Assembly: GCA_037157565.1 (NCBI GenBank)
Contig: JAZHRO010000039.1
Coordinates: forward strand, 44,020,001-44,084,000
Direction: 5' to 3'
DNA length: 64,000 bases
From: Thalassia testudinum
Lineage: Eukaryota > Streptophyta > Magnoliopsida > Alismatales > Hydrocharitaceae
Shown: in pieces, positions 1 to 11,310 of the stretch
Numbering within the stretch: position 1 is the first letter of the stretch
Layout: each line of letters starts with the position of its first letter
The notes under the pieces: model-generated
Told to the model about the DNA's origin: nothing
Seen by the model: only the letters and a program-made list of their open reading frames with translations
Databases searched by the model: none
Translations under genes and position numbers: made by a program

Positions 1-1968
1 ATTATTGGGATGTGATTCGGTCATAATTACAACAATTAATGTGCATCTCATCAAGATAAAGCGACAAAATTTCATCTACAGTGATTGACCATTGATAGGT
101 TCACTTTAATGGACATTAATTACGCCTAAGATCATTTAATTTGGAGTTGGAAATAGATTTCGAGCATGCATTATAGAAGAATATTAATTAAGCTTGAAAA
201 GTATCATTCCTGCATTTCTCAATTGTTGTGCTTCATTTATATATGTATTTAACATATAGTCATATACTAATTTATTAATGTTTGTTCTCTTGCAGGAATT
301 AATTAATAATGAAGATTTAAAATGTTGCAAACTCAAAAAGGAAAAAAAAAATCACTAGAGATTCACTATCTCCGACTTCTCTAATTCTCCCTCTCTTTCC
401 TATTTTTCTACCCCCGCTCATTTCCTTTCTCGTCGCCTTTTCTTCTTGGGGAACATGCACACACATAAACCCCACGCACCAACAGAATATCCTCTCAATC
501 TTTCTCTCCCTGATAATTTCTCTCTCTTATTCTCTCATTCTCTCTCTTTATACGGGCCATCGCTAAGACATCCAGGACCAGCCTTGGGGATGTTCATCTC
601 CTCTCCACGCATCAACCTACCGCGAGCTTACCTTCCACCTCCATTTTCTCCATCCACCACCGCGTGCCACCACCACAACAACAACCCACCGTGTGCCTAC
701 CACACCTCTGCCAATAGTGAAGACATCCCCACGTACACCACCGCGAGTCGCCTACATCCTCGACATTCCTATCACCATAGTCGGTGGTGACAGCATCGAC
801 AACCGCAACCGTGACGACTCATCATCGACTGCCTTCGCCTAACGATCTCTCTCCGATGTTCCCGCTACCACGAGCCTCTGTCCTTGACCACATCCATCAC
901 TGCGAGTCTACTCCATCACCACCACATCTCGTCTGTCCTCGACACCGAGCGACCTCTCCACGTCCTCGACATCCCATCATGCCACCACAGTAGTCGTGCC
1001 TCCACTTCTGGTTGTTGCAGCAGCAGCAACCTCCTCCTCAACTGTGAGCCACTCCATCATCAATGACCTCCCCGCACCCAACAATAGCTTCTCCACCACG
1101 GGCCACTCCATCATCGGAGACCTCCCTACAAAGCTCGTCTTCCTCGACTCACCACAGCACCACTGCGCATCGGCCACCCTCAGCTCCTCCTAGCACAGAC
1201 CAATCTCAACTGCCCCTTGTTGTCATCTTCATCTTCTTCATCTTCAACCTCTGCCACAACTGAAGAAGAACCCATCAATCGGTGAGTCCCTCCACCACGC
1301 ACAACCACCCTCAATCTCCGTTCTCCGCTCCGTCGACGCCAAAGGCCTCACCTCGACGCTATGTGCCTGACCACGCCCTCAGGCATGCCGTTTGTGACCC
1401 ACGTGCGTGCGTGGACACCCCCACCATCGGCAAGCATCTCCTCGCCATCCAATCGGCTCTAGCCACCTCCGTCAATGCCATCACTGCCATCGAAATCGCC
1501 TCACCATCGATGACCTCGTCCGAGCTTCGCACCATCGATCGTGCCTCCCTCTCTCACGTGAGCATTTCCCCTATTTTGCTACAGTGCCAACCTATTAAAA
1601 ATTACATTCAATGCCACTGGTGTGAGAGGATTTAAGGTTTTGGTTATTTTATTAAGCTGACATTGCATGCATATCCTCACATGTTTGATCTTTTTCCCTC
1701 GCACACTCATACTCTTTATATTTCATGATCTTCTCCATGTGTGCTTAACATAATTTCAGGAAATAATCATTACAATAATCTTCCTGTGTTTTTATGTGAG
1801 CATAATACTCTTATTGCTTTTGTTTCTCCCTGTGGATACGACCTAACTCTTCGTTGTTAATTTTTACTGATAAATATTTTTGTTTGGGTTTTTTCTACCA
1901 CGTGAATTATGACAACATATTTTCCTGATATATCATCTTTTATGCGAAAAATCCTTCGATCAATTATC
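1..1968 (+). mobile_element. 3' part of a long LTR, family E, copy 1 (runs off the window start)
   Basis: From about base 95 this region matches 32870-33813 plus 36530-37352 over its whole length, including the block around TAGGTTCACTTTAATGG (near 97 and 32876), the CACC/CCAC-rich middle and the 3' block CTCCCTGTGGA-ACGAC followed by TTTTTC-ACCAC. The 3' end probably lies near 1968, where both copies read GATCAAT-ATTATCA. The His/Pro/Thr/Ser-rich open frames between 446 and 1635 are low-complexity reading of a CAC-rich U5, not genes. The right boundary is approximate. Confidence 0.6.
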
Positions 1969-2599
1969 ACTCTCAGAAGATGATGCTTACATCATACAAT
2001 TAAATGCCCGAGGTAGCTTCTTAAGGCCAAGGGGAACTCAGGTAGCGACATACCTATTCTCCCCTAAAACAAACAGGCGGCAATATGCCTATACCTCAAA
2101 ATAAATGGTGCCTTGCCCACCTGAATAATTTCCTGCCAGGTAAACGGGTGGGGCCCCACCCACCTGCACAACACATTAAATCAATGGGCCTTAACCTGTT
2201 CATGAAAGCAGCTGGCGGCTGGCTAATTACACACCAGAAACAATATAGACTTCATGGTTGTTTTTCAATGTTGGGACAGTCGTGGAGCTTCTTGACCCAT
2301 CATTTGGGGCATGGTATGCACGAAATGAAATTAGTTCTACTTTCTCCATTGACAAACTTGGACAAAGAGAGTGGGGGCTGATAAACGTCAGTTTATCATC
2401 ATTCTTATGCATTAAAATAAATCTAGATGTTAGGATTTTAACTCTGTAAATGGGTTTTTGGGCTGCATTAGGCATAAATTAGGTTAGGCATGCATCACAC
2501 ATTTTGTTGTCTTTTTAATGTGCTTTTATGAGTGTTAGGGATAAACAGATTGTCAGATCCCCAGAACCCTAGCACATAGGAAGGCAACTGGTGAAGGAG

Positions 2600-3260
2600 A
2601 AGCTCAAACTAGCTGGAACTCAGCTTAATCCAGCTCATCATAGCTGGATACCAGCTCACTTGAACTAGGGTTAGCACATCCTAGCTCCATTCAGCTCATT
2701 TCAGCTGAATGATAGCTCATCTTAGCTTATCCAAGCTCAAATCAGCTCAAATCCAGTTCAACTCAATTGAGTCTAGCTCGTCTCAGCTTCCATCAGTTCA
2801 CTGGGAGCTCTAGCTAGCTCAGCTGAGTTGACTGGAGTCCACTTCAGCTCAGGTCCAGCTATCTCCAGCTCTACTCAACTCAAGCCAGCTAAAGATGACT
2901 TCACCTAGCTCAGGCCAGCTCAAGTCCAGCTCTCGGGGACTTCACTTAGCTCAACTTAGTTGAGCTAAGCCACTTTAGCTACTCCAGTTAGCTAGGTCCT
3001 CCCTGGGAAGATCAGACCCAGCTCACCTCAACATACCTTAGTAGAAGCCGGCTTACATTAGCTTCTCTTAGCAGCTAGCAAAGAACTAGTAAGCTAAGCC
3101 AGCTAAAGTAGCTCCTTGCCATCCTCTGCAGCAGCCACCAGCTCCTATGCAGCTCCAAGCATCACCTTCTTAGCTCCTCTCCTCAAAACCCTAGCTCCAG
3201 ATACCTCCTCCTCCACTCACCTACTAGCTAAGCTAGCTTAGCTAGGCACCTCCTTGTCAC
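2600..3260. repeat. AGCT-dense degenerate repeat tract
   Basis: By hand count the tetranucleotide AGCT occurs about 44 times in some 660 bp, where about 3 are expected by chance. It is mostly in the contexts CAGCTCA, TAGCTC and CAGCTGG/AGCTAA. There is no fixed period, so it is a degenerate word expansion and not a clean satellite. It sits upstream of pyrimidine-rich, LTR-like sequence with a TATA motif (CTATAAAAACCC near 3721). It may belong to the U3 of an LTR starting near 2551 (TGTCAGATCC), but I could not fix the other end. Confidence 0.65.
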
Positions 3261-6012
3261 CAACACCTAACCCTAAAACCCTACCTAAATATCTCCACCA
3301 AATAGCCCTAACCCTAACTCCACCCAAGCTACCTAGTCCACCCTACTTTTGGCGCCAACTATAGGCAACCTTCCACCCCACTCCACCACCAAAAGACCCC
3401 TCTCTTTTGGTGCCAAAAACCACCCTAACTACCCCTCTCTTTTGGCACCAAAAACCCCCACATCCTAACCCTACACCTACCCATACAACCCATCCTAGCC
3501 ATCCACCTACCCATCTTCTAGAACCCTTCTTAGGTGGCGCCAAACCATGGCATCCCTCCATGGTTGGCTCCAACTCCATGCACCTCTCCACCACCATAAA
3601 TACCCCCCTCCCAACCCTTCATTTGGCTCCAACATTCCTCCCTCCTTGGATCACCTAACTACCCTCATCATCTAATCCTAGCCATCCATCCAAAGGTCAC
3701 ACCAACCACCATTCTCCACCTCTATAAAAACCCTCCTAACCACCACTAAATCTTCATCCTCCCTTAGTTAATTTCTACCCTACACCCACCTACAACTCAC
3801 AACCAAGAAGAAGGAGGGAAGAAGATTAAGAGGGCAACACACCAGCCCCCTTGGTGCCTTCTTCCTTTTCACTCTTCTTCTTGTGCCACACCAAGGAGGA
3901 GGACCTTTTTCATTCAAGGAGGACGGCCAGGCAGAGGAGAAGAATCTAAGGTGGACGTCCACCCTTAGAGGAGCAAGGGCACGCCCTCCCCTAGGGCTTG
4001 CCAAAGGGGAAGACACCATTTTAGAGGAGCTGTTAAAGGAAGAAGAAGAAGGAATTCTTCTTTTCAAGCCAAGGAGCAACTAGGCTTGGAGCAAGAAGAC
4101 TCTCTTCTTCACCATTACCATCATAGGATTTCTTTATTACTTTTGTAGAAGCATTCCTCTACAAATCTTTGTAAAATGCATTTCCCACAAATCAAAGTTG
4201 CTTTCTTTCCAATTTTATCGCAATTTTTATGTTTGTTGTTCTAGCATTTTTTTTACCTCCTCTCCCTAATTACTCTAGGCCTTCACGTGCCTAGGGGGAG
4301 CTTAGAGAAAGGCTATACTTGTCACCTTAGTAATAGTTTAGTGAATTAGGTGTAGATTACTTTTCCACGATCAACTTTGCAAGTGCCCGTTATTTCAAAA
4401 TCAAACAAAAATCATATATTCAAAAATTATAAAAAGAAAGGTGATTTCCGTATTCAAGTAAGAGATTCCAATTTTGCAAACTTGTCTCCTTGGATGACCC
4501 TTGATACTCCACTATCTAGGTCTTACAAATTCAAAAGAGAAACGGTTTTACGCGTTGCAATGACTTACAAAAATTGCATTTTACAAACCGTGTAAAAACT
4601 CGATCAGGGGCAACTGATGAAGGTTCAAAAATTACCTCACAAGTCGAGCCACACAGAGGATCCGATGCTCGACAAATGGTAAAAACCCAATTCCCCAAGA
4701 CGAATCTACTCACTCGAATCCGCATGCCTGAAAGAATGGTAGGCCTTTCTAGAAGACTATCATCCAACACGCTTGGAACCACCATAGGAATGAGATCGCG
4801 TGAAGTATAGAATCGACTCATGATAGCCTATAGGTTAGGATCCCGAGATCACGAGAATAGAAAGGAGAACTGCAAACCAAAGGAACCCTAATCTATAAAT
4901 ACCACAGCAAACTTGCTTTTATTGTTTTACCCAATCTGAGAGGAAGAGAGATATAGAGAGTTTCTAACACCCAGATATCAGTGCCTAGTAGGAGCATCGT
5001 CCTCCCCTCAGACGTACACTTATTTCTGGTGGAACCGAGTTATCAAACCTTGTGCGTACATTTCTCTGTGATTTATTTGTTGATTCGAGATTCCTATTCT
5101 AAGGGCCTCAATCAAAGGGTGAGGAGGAGAAAAAGGCATTGTATCTTAGTGCGAGAGGGAACTCATGTCACTTTTCGAAGAACTCGCATCCACTTTTGTG
5201 GGATAAAAAATAAAGACAAAATCATAAAAGAAGTCATCCAAGTAACAAGTAATTGTAGCAGATACAAAGCCACTTCATGCCACTGGACGACAATAATGTC
5301 AATGAAGACTTCCAAGCAATCTTCGTGATCTGCGCTAATGAGTACTAGCAAGCAAAAGCCAAAGCATTCGGCTAAGTACTCAATCACACGTATAGTCCCT
5401 TGTTTCAAGCATGATTGTCAATGAGAGGAGGTGCTGCGAGGGTAGGAGGTGTGTCTCATGCTAATCAACGCCATTAGCCACTTTTCAATCACAAGCTAAG
5501 CCAAAACCAATGCCTTGCCTTAACCTTCCTTTTGTCTAGTTGTTAGCAATAATCTCAACGAAAGACATGGAAACAAAGATCTAAAACAATGCTTGAACCC
5601 ACAAAATGAAGGCCTACAAAGCACCAGAAAACCCACAATTAGCCTTCATCACTTCAAGTATAGTGATGATGAGAAGGCATAGCAACAAATATAAGAGGCT
5701 CACGAAAAACTCATCCACAAGGGATGGTGAAGACTAACTAAAAGCTCTAAGAGTAGTTGGTGATCCATCTACCAAAAACACAGTTGGCAATCGACCACTA
5801 GCACAAAGCAATAAGCATCAACGATAAGAGCCTTGGGTGGATGGGGGACCAAAGGCCCAACGTAAGGGTAAAGGAGGCACGATTGTGCAACGAGAAAGAG
5901 GGCAATTATAATGAAGGCTCTACTCAAGGCGATAAAGAGTAGGGGAGAAAACAAGCAGAAAGAGAAGTAGAGGGGTCCTTTTCTGACCCTTTAAAGCCGA
6001 TCGAGGGCCCCA
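3260..6012. other. Non-coding, LTR-like degraded repeat DNA
   Basis: Pyrimidine-rich sequence (3.3-3.85 kb) with a TATA-like CTATAAAAACCC at about 3721, then AT-richer DNA with a second TATA-like CTATAAATACC near 4894. Short open frames, including one of 115 codons at 4981-5328, match no family I recognise and show no conserved motif. Probably fragments of several old LTR retrotransposons. Confidence 0.4.
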
Positions 6013-6668
6013 ATGTCAAGATCTTTGTCAATAGTGACCTAGGATTTGAGGGGAGGAGAGGAGTAGGGGTTTTGGACCTTTATCTTTTTACAATTATTGA
6101 GGTCTGGTATTATTCGATTGCTTTGGTTACCCTTTATTTGTGTAAAAGTGACAGATTGAAAGGCAGAGTTGTGATTTTCATAAGTGGAATTATGCATGCA
6201 AAATATATGCTATGCAAATGAGTTTTAACAAAGAGATAAATAATTGTAATCTTGGGAATAGCATGCCTAATTGGAACAAAATCAATCGATAAAGATATGC
6301 ACCATATATAAGCTCATTGGCTCATTGTTATTGGTTGAGCTGGTTGCATGTCTCTATCCTATGCATGTCCTTTCCCTTCCTTTTCAACACTTATGTTATC
6401 TTGATTATGGTGTGGTTGTAAGCCTTGAAAAGGAGCCATAACCACGGATGTAAGGAAATGAGGATGAATGGATGAACCTTTGCCTCATCCATCTTATTTC
6501 ACCTCTCCTCCTATAAGCCTATTGCCTGGTTGCAAAAACAAACTTTCTTGTGGTAGGCAAGCAATGCTATTTGTATTGTCACCCATCCTTGAAGAAATTT
6601 AGCTTAAAGGTGTTCTTTGTTGTGATCCAGACCCATACACCTGTGTCTCAATGGCACGTGTATCAATT

Positions 6669-6680
6669 GGTATCAAAGTT
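6669..6680 (+). other. Primer-binding-site-like motif (initiator tRNA-Met type)
   Basis: TGGTATCAAAGT matches the consensus plant retrotransposon PBS TGGTATCAGAGC at 10 of 12 positions. It follows a possible 5' LTR that may start near 6013 (TGTCAAGATC) and end about 6666 (TGTATCA). The sequence after it can be read as a gag-like N-terminus (FEAPMMEDMLEVMIQLQQEV), which stops where family S copy A begins. Confidence 0.5.
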
Positions 6681-6776
6681 GTCGATCCTTGGCAAAGCTT
6701 ATTTGAAGCACCTATGATGGAGGACATGCTCGAGGTAATGATTCAACTACAACAAGAGGTTCTTGGATTGGGGGTA

Positions 6777-9397
6777 TGATGGGAACACCATCATGAGTCA
6801 TAACTAGCTCAATTTGTTCTAATAAGGTTGATAAAAGCTCCTACATAACAATCAGAGGGTCATATATCCATAATGTTCTGTTTTGTGAAGAAGATAAGAA
6901 ACCAAGGTTATTTCTACAAAATTAACAGCATTTCATAAATACAGAATAACCACAGGATATTTCAGGGGTTTATTAAAGGTCATATGGTCATTAATGTCTA
7001 ATAAGTGGGTTCATCCAGAACAAAATGGGTTTTCACGTATTTCAAGAATTAATGGACATCTGAAACACTAAAAATAGACCCGCTTAATTAACTGAGGTTC
7101 TGGTTATGATAAAATTCATCTAAACCTTCTAAAAATCATAGAAAAATATTATCTAAGGTTTGATATCCTTTATTTGACCATCTAAACCTAATTTGACCTA
7201 ACATAGAGTTTCAGACAGACAATTGCCCTAATTTAGGTTTTTGCATAAATTACCCAGTCAAACTTGGTCAAAACCAAAATTTAACTTCACCATTAGATTC
7301 TTTGTATTCAAATTAGGTTTGTACCAAAATTTGGGCCTAATTTAAGATCATCTTGACCTAGTTTGCATTTTAATCATGTTCTGACTCTTTTTCTTACAAT
7401 AAGCCCCTCAACTTTCAAAAATACTTGCGAAAAGCCCCCAACTTTCTCTTCTTATTCACAATTGGGTCCCTACCGCCATGGCAGGTGTGAACCGACACAC
7501 CAGAGCTTTCAATCAAGAATTCCTCCCTGATTACTTGACCAATCCCTTCCAAAATTGGAAGGGATGGTCTTGAGGAGATCCCTGATCATCTAAACCTAAT
7601 TCTAGTTTCCAAATCTTCCCTTATGGCTCATGTGAATCCTTGGACCTCAAGCTTTCTACTCCTGAAAATCCGAGCTTCTCAAGCTTGTTTCCAAGCTTGG
7701 AAGATCACTTGAAGGCCTATAAAGAACCTCCCTGGACAACCTCACCTCCTTAGCGAGAAATAGACCCAAAATCTACCCTTCCTCCTCCAATCTCTGGCTC
7801 GCTCCACCTCGCTCTGGCGACTCTCCTCCTCCGTCTTCTTCGCTGGTCGTCACGTATGATAGGCGGCCGGTTCCTACTCCTCGTTCTCTTCCGCACCTCG
7901 CAATATCGACAAAGTGTTCTTTAACCCTCCATCATCACCGTTCTACCCCACTGGAGCTACTTCCTTCTCCAGCACCGGCCATTCCACAACCAGTGCCATC
8001 TCCGCTCCCCTTCGTCTGTTATCTAGCTTCATTGACTCCTTAGCATCTACCCATCATCATTATGCTACTACCGCTCCGAATCGACCCCTCAAGCACCCTC
8101 CACGCCTTCATCTTCCACCTCGCCTACCTACCTCCGACGAAGCATTCCCACCGTCACAGAGCATCTCTCTTCCTCCCACCGAGTCAGCGAGCATCGCCTC
8201 GCCTCACTGATCAAAAGCCCCAAAGAAATTTGGGACTTTGATCATCCAGTCACCCCACCGAACTCACACCTCTTCGCTCCATTGTCCTGAGGTTGTCAGA
8301 CCTCTACACTCGCTCTCTCGACCCTCCACGCATGCCACCACACTAGCCGTTCCATGGCGAAGGTTCTGAATTGCTCTGACATGGCCAAGAGGCCTTATTC
8401 ATGATTTCAGGTACGTAGATCGTTGCGCAATTACCGAAGCTACTTCGAGCGGGCTAGAAGCATGCACTTCAGACATCTGCTCCAGGTCTTCATCCCAGGT
8501 GAAGCGGATTCATCTCAGAAACGTTCCTAGGTGGTTAATTGGGAGTGTTGACTGCTCCAAAGAAGCCAATTACATGAGAGTTGTTGTTGCTGCTGCACGA
8601 GAAGAAGATGGTAACTTTAGTTCCACATCATAAACGACAAATCAGTTGAAGCTGCATAAAAGGAAAAGTGACCACCCGGTTGCCCAAGACACTGGGGGGT
8701 CAGGTCCCCCGTTCACGAGCCTTTCACTCCTCGCTTGCGACCCACGGCCACAAGCCTGGTCACTTGGATCCGATTACTGTGCATACCCGATTACCCGATT
8801 AGTAACCCGATTAATTTGAGAGGAAGAGGTAGGAAAGGGAGAGAGCGGGGTAGGGGTGGGTTTTGCTTCTCTGTGCAGACGCTCAACACTTAGTTGTTGA
8901 GGAGTTCTGCGAAGCCCTTGTGCGTGAGAAGAAGAAGAGGAAGAGCTGAGAAAGAAAGAAAGAGAAGAAGAAGCCAAAGAAGAAGAAGAGAACAATGCCT
9001 TTGCACTGTAGCAATTGAGCATTTAAGCCGTCTGATTGGAAGCTCCATCATCTTATCCCTCTGATAGTGTATTGTGCACTTAATCTTGTGTGGATTAAAC
9101 TTGCTTGATACTATTCATCTATTTGAGTTTAATTGTATAAGGGTAATTGGTGATTCAAATCACCATTTTACCATAATCTTTTTGCATCATTGAATTTTTC
9201 TCTTATATACATATCATTATTGATTGGAGTTTTCATTATAACTTTCTATCCTTTGTGATTAAATTGTGATTTTGAGATTAATTGCTATACTTGCTCCTTG
9301 CGTTCGACCTCAGACCTCAAATTTGAGTTACAAATTTTATTTATTTTCGACCTATACTACGACGCATCTTTTATAACATCGATTTCGCACGTTAACA
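6777..9397 (+). mobile_element. Family S long terminal repeat, copy A (solo, no TSD)
   Basis: A 2621 bp copy starts TGATGGGAACACCATCATGA and ends CGTTAACA. It shares with copies B, C and D the order of blocks: CTAACTAGCTC-like 5' block, AAAGCTCCTACA, TATA box (7718, +941), pyrimidine-rich leader, purine tract of GAAGAAG type (8925-8995), CACTGTAGCAA, and TTCGACCTC near the 3' end. There is no internal coding domain and no second terminal repeat, so it looks like a solo LTR. The flanks GGGTA and TCCAA do not match, unlike B-D. The stem-loop arm downstream of the purine tract has decayed. Confidence 0.8.
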
Positions 9398-10000
9398 TCC
9401 AATAACACTCCAACATCTCAAAAAAGTTCATTAGATGTCTCCTTAAGGAGACTAAGCTTGGAGCCAAGGAATCAAGTAAGGATGTAGAGAAGTTGGTGCC
9501 AATGCAAAAAGTGAGGGTATGTCCTTGCTTGAGTCCATCAAGCCCAAATTTGAGATGAAGTTGTCACCAACCCCTATAGTTTTGGTAGTCTAGGATGAGA
9601 CATTAGTAGCCTTTGATCAATCCATGCAAAGCCTCCAAGGGTTTGTTAGTGAGCAGAAGAGGCTAGAGGGTCATGGGATACATATTGATATAGGAGGTCT
9701 TGTGTCATGAGCCCGTTTGGAGGCCACTGTGGCTAAGGTTTACCACCATTGTGTAGCTATCTGTAGCTTTTGCATAGCCAACTAGAACTTGCTTCAACTG
9801 CAACCTGGCTTATTTTTTATCATAATTTTTGCATTCAATGTTCAATTTACCATTTTTTTTTCTTATGCAATCTTCATTTAAAGTAGAACATCTTAAAAAA
9901 GTTTATTTCCATATTTTGATGACTAGAATTTGAAAGGACCCTTAAAACCTTAAAAGGACAAGTTCCAAGTATCAAAGCTATGAACTTTAGTTAAACTTAC
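9398..10000 (+). pseudogene. Degenerate retroelement gag-like remnant
   Basis: One plus-strand frame gives a protein-like stretch with several stops (SLLESIKPKFEMKLSPTP, then SMQSLQGFVSEQKRLEGHG) running through to about 9.8 kb. It may be the continuation of the gag-like start seen at 6.69-6.77 kb, before copy A. No zinc knuckle or other diagnostic motif survives, so the assignment rests on context. Confidence 0.35.
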
Positions 10001-11180
10001 TCTTTTCTTCCTCCTTTGATTCTTTATCCTTTTCAAGTGCTTCCCTCGTGCTTCCATTATTATTTTCTTTTTATTTGAAGATGATTCTTTTAAGATCAAT
10101 ATTTAGATTCTTAATATTTTCTCTAATTTTCATTTAATGCAACAAATATTGAGTGAGTAATGAATTTGAAAGATTTAGTTCAATATCGTTGCTGCTAATG
10201 AGATTTTCATGTGTTATTGTCAAACAATAGGAAGTATTCTTGATTGAGCATCCTGAGCAATTCAATATAGTCTACACATGACTTAAACGAAAAATATGAT
10301 CCATTAATAATAATAAATTGATATTTCTCGAAAGTTTGTTGGAAAATAAAAAAAGGACAAACATATGCCCATGAAAAAAATTAATAAATAAATGAAAACA
10401 TATATGTAATGTTAATCATATATATTTCCGTTAATTCATAAACCTTTTTGATTTTAAAACAATAACTAATTGATAAAGTAACAACATGAATATATCTGGA
10501 AAAATCCATAGATCAAACCATGCATATAGATATCTTTTAAAAAAAATGATATACAAATAAATAAAGGGGGAGTATGAAGAGGTTATGAGATCAAAGCATT
10601 TCTTGTAGGTTCTTTCCTTAGAGAAAGGGCCAAAGTACCTCATAGAATGCCACTTAATTAGTAGGGTGAAGATTAAAAGAAAATCACTACATTGATTGAC
10701 CAACATAACTGGTCTAATCAGCTAGACAATGTGAAGAACAAGCCTCTCTAAAACCATATATTTTTGCTCATACTTGAGCTCAAACTTCTCATACTCTTAT
10801 ACATGAATTCAAAATCCATGAATCCAAAGTACCAATCCCTATGCATTTGCATCATGCATTCATGTGGAATAGATGCAAAGGGAGAAATTAATGTGATGAC
10901 AGCGAAGAATCTTGTCTAATGAGGAAAATAACAACTTCACTACAATTTATATAAATATCTATACGTAAGTAAGGTTACATTTCACTACTACCATATACCA
11001 CAAAATCATAAACTTTTGATGTCATAGTTGAAGGCAAATGCACTGGGCTTGAAGCTCTGAAACCTGATTGCGCACAGTTGGTTGAATTGATCTATATGAG
11101 TGATTACGATGGAAGCATAGGCATTTGCACAGAAAACTCCATTGGCAAAGCCAATTGTATGATTACATACTTCACCACAC
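10000..11180. other. AT-rich intergenic DNA downstream of the sulfate transporter
   Basis: AT-rich sequence between degraded retroelement DNA and the gene's 3' end. No open frame has recognisable motifs; a 91-codon minus-strand frame at 10431-10706 is unsupported. I see nothing further here. Confidence 0.5.
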
Positions 11181-11181
11181 A

Positions 11182-11187
11182 TTTATT
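11182..11187 (-). terminator. Candidate poly(A) signal AATAAA of the sulfate transporter gene
   Basis: AATAAA on the minus strand lies about 125 nt downstream of the TAG stop at 11311-11313, a normal distance for a plant 3' UTR. The cleavage site cannot be placed from sequence alone. Confidence 0.45.
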
Positions 11188-11310
11188 CTCCTGATTAGGA
11201 TAGCCTACACACACATGGCAAATTGGCACAATTCAAGGGGATCGCCATATGAACAATTTTGAATTGGACCAACTGGTATTCTGGAGGTGGTCATTGTGTA
11301 ATAGCAAGAG

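Noticed and set aside
446..1635. Chain of His/Pro/Ser/Thr-rich open frames at the left edge
   Set aside because: They lie in a CAC-rich LTR leader that recurs at 33.2-33.8 and 36.5-37.1 kb with different frames open.
2546..4976. Possible LTR from 2551 to 4971 with CAGAT on both sides
   Set aside because: The right end reads ACACC, not CA, and there is no LTR 3' block before it. A chance 5-mer match cannot be excluded.
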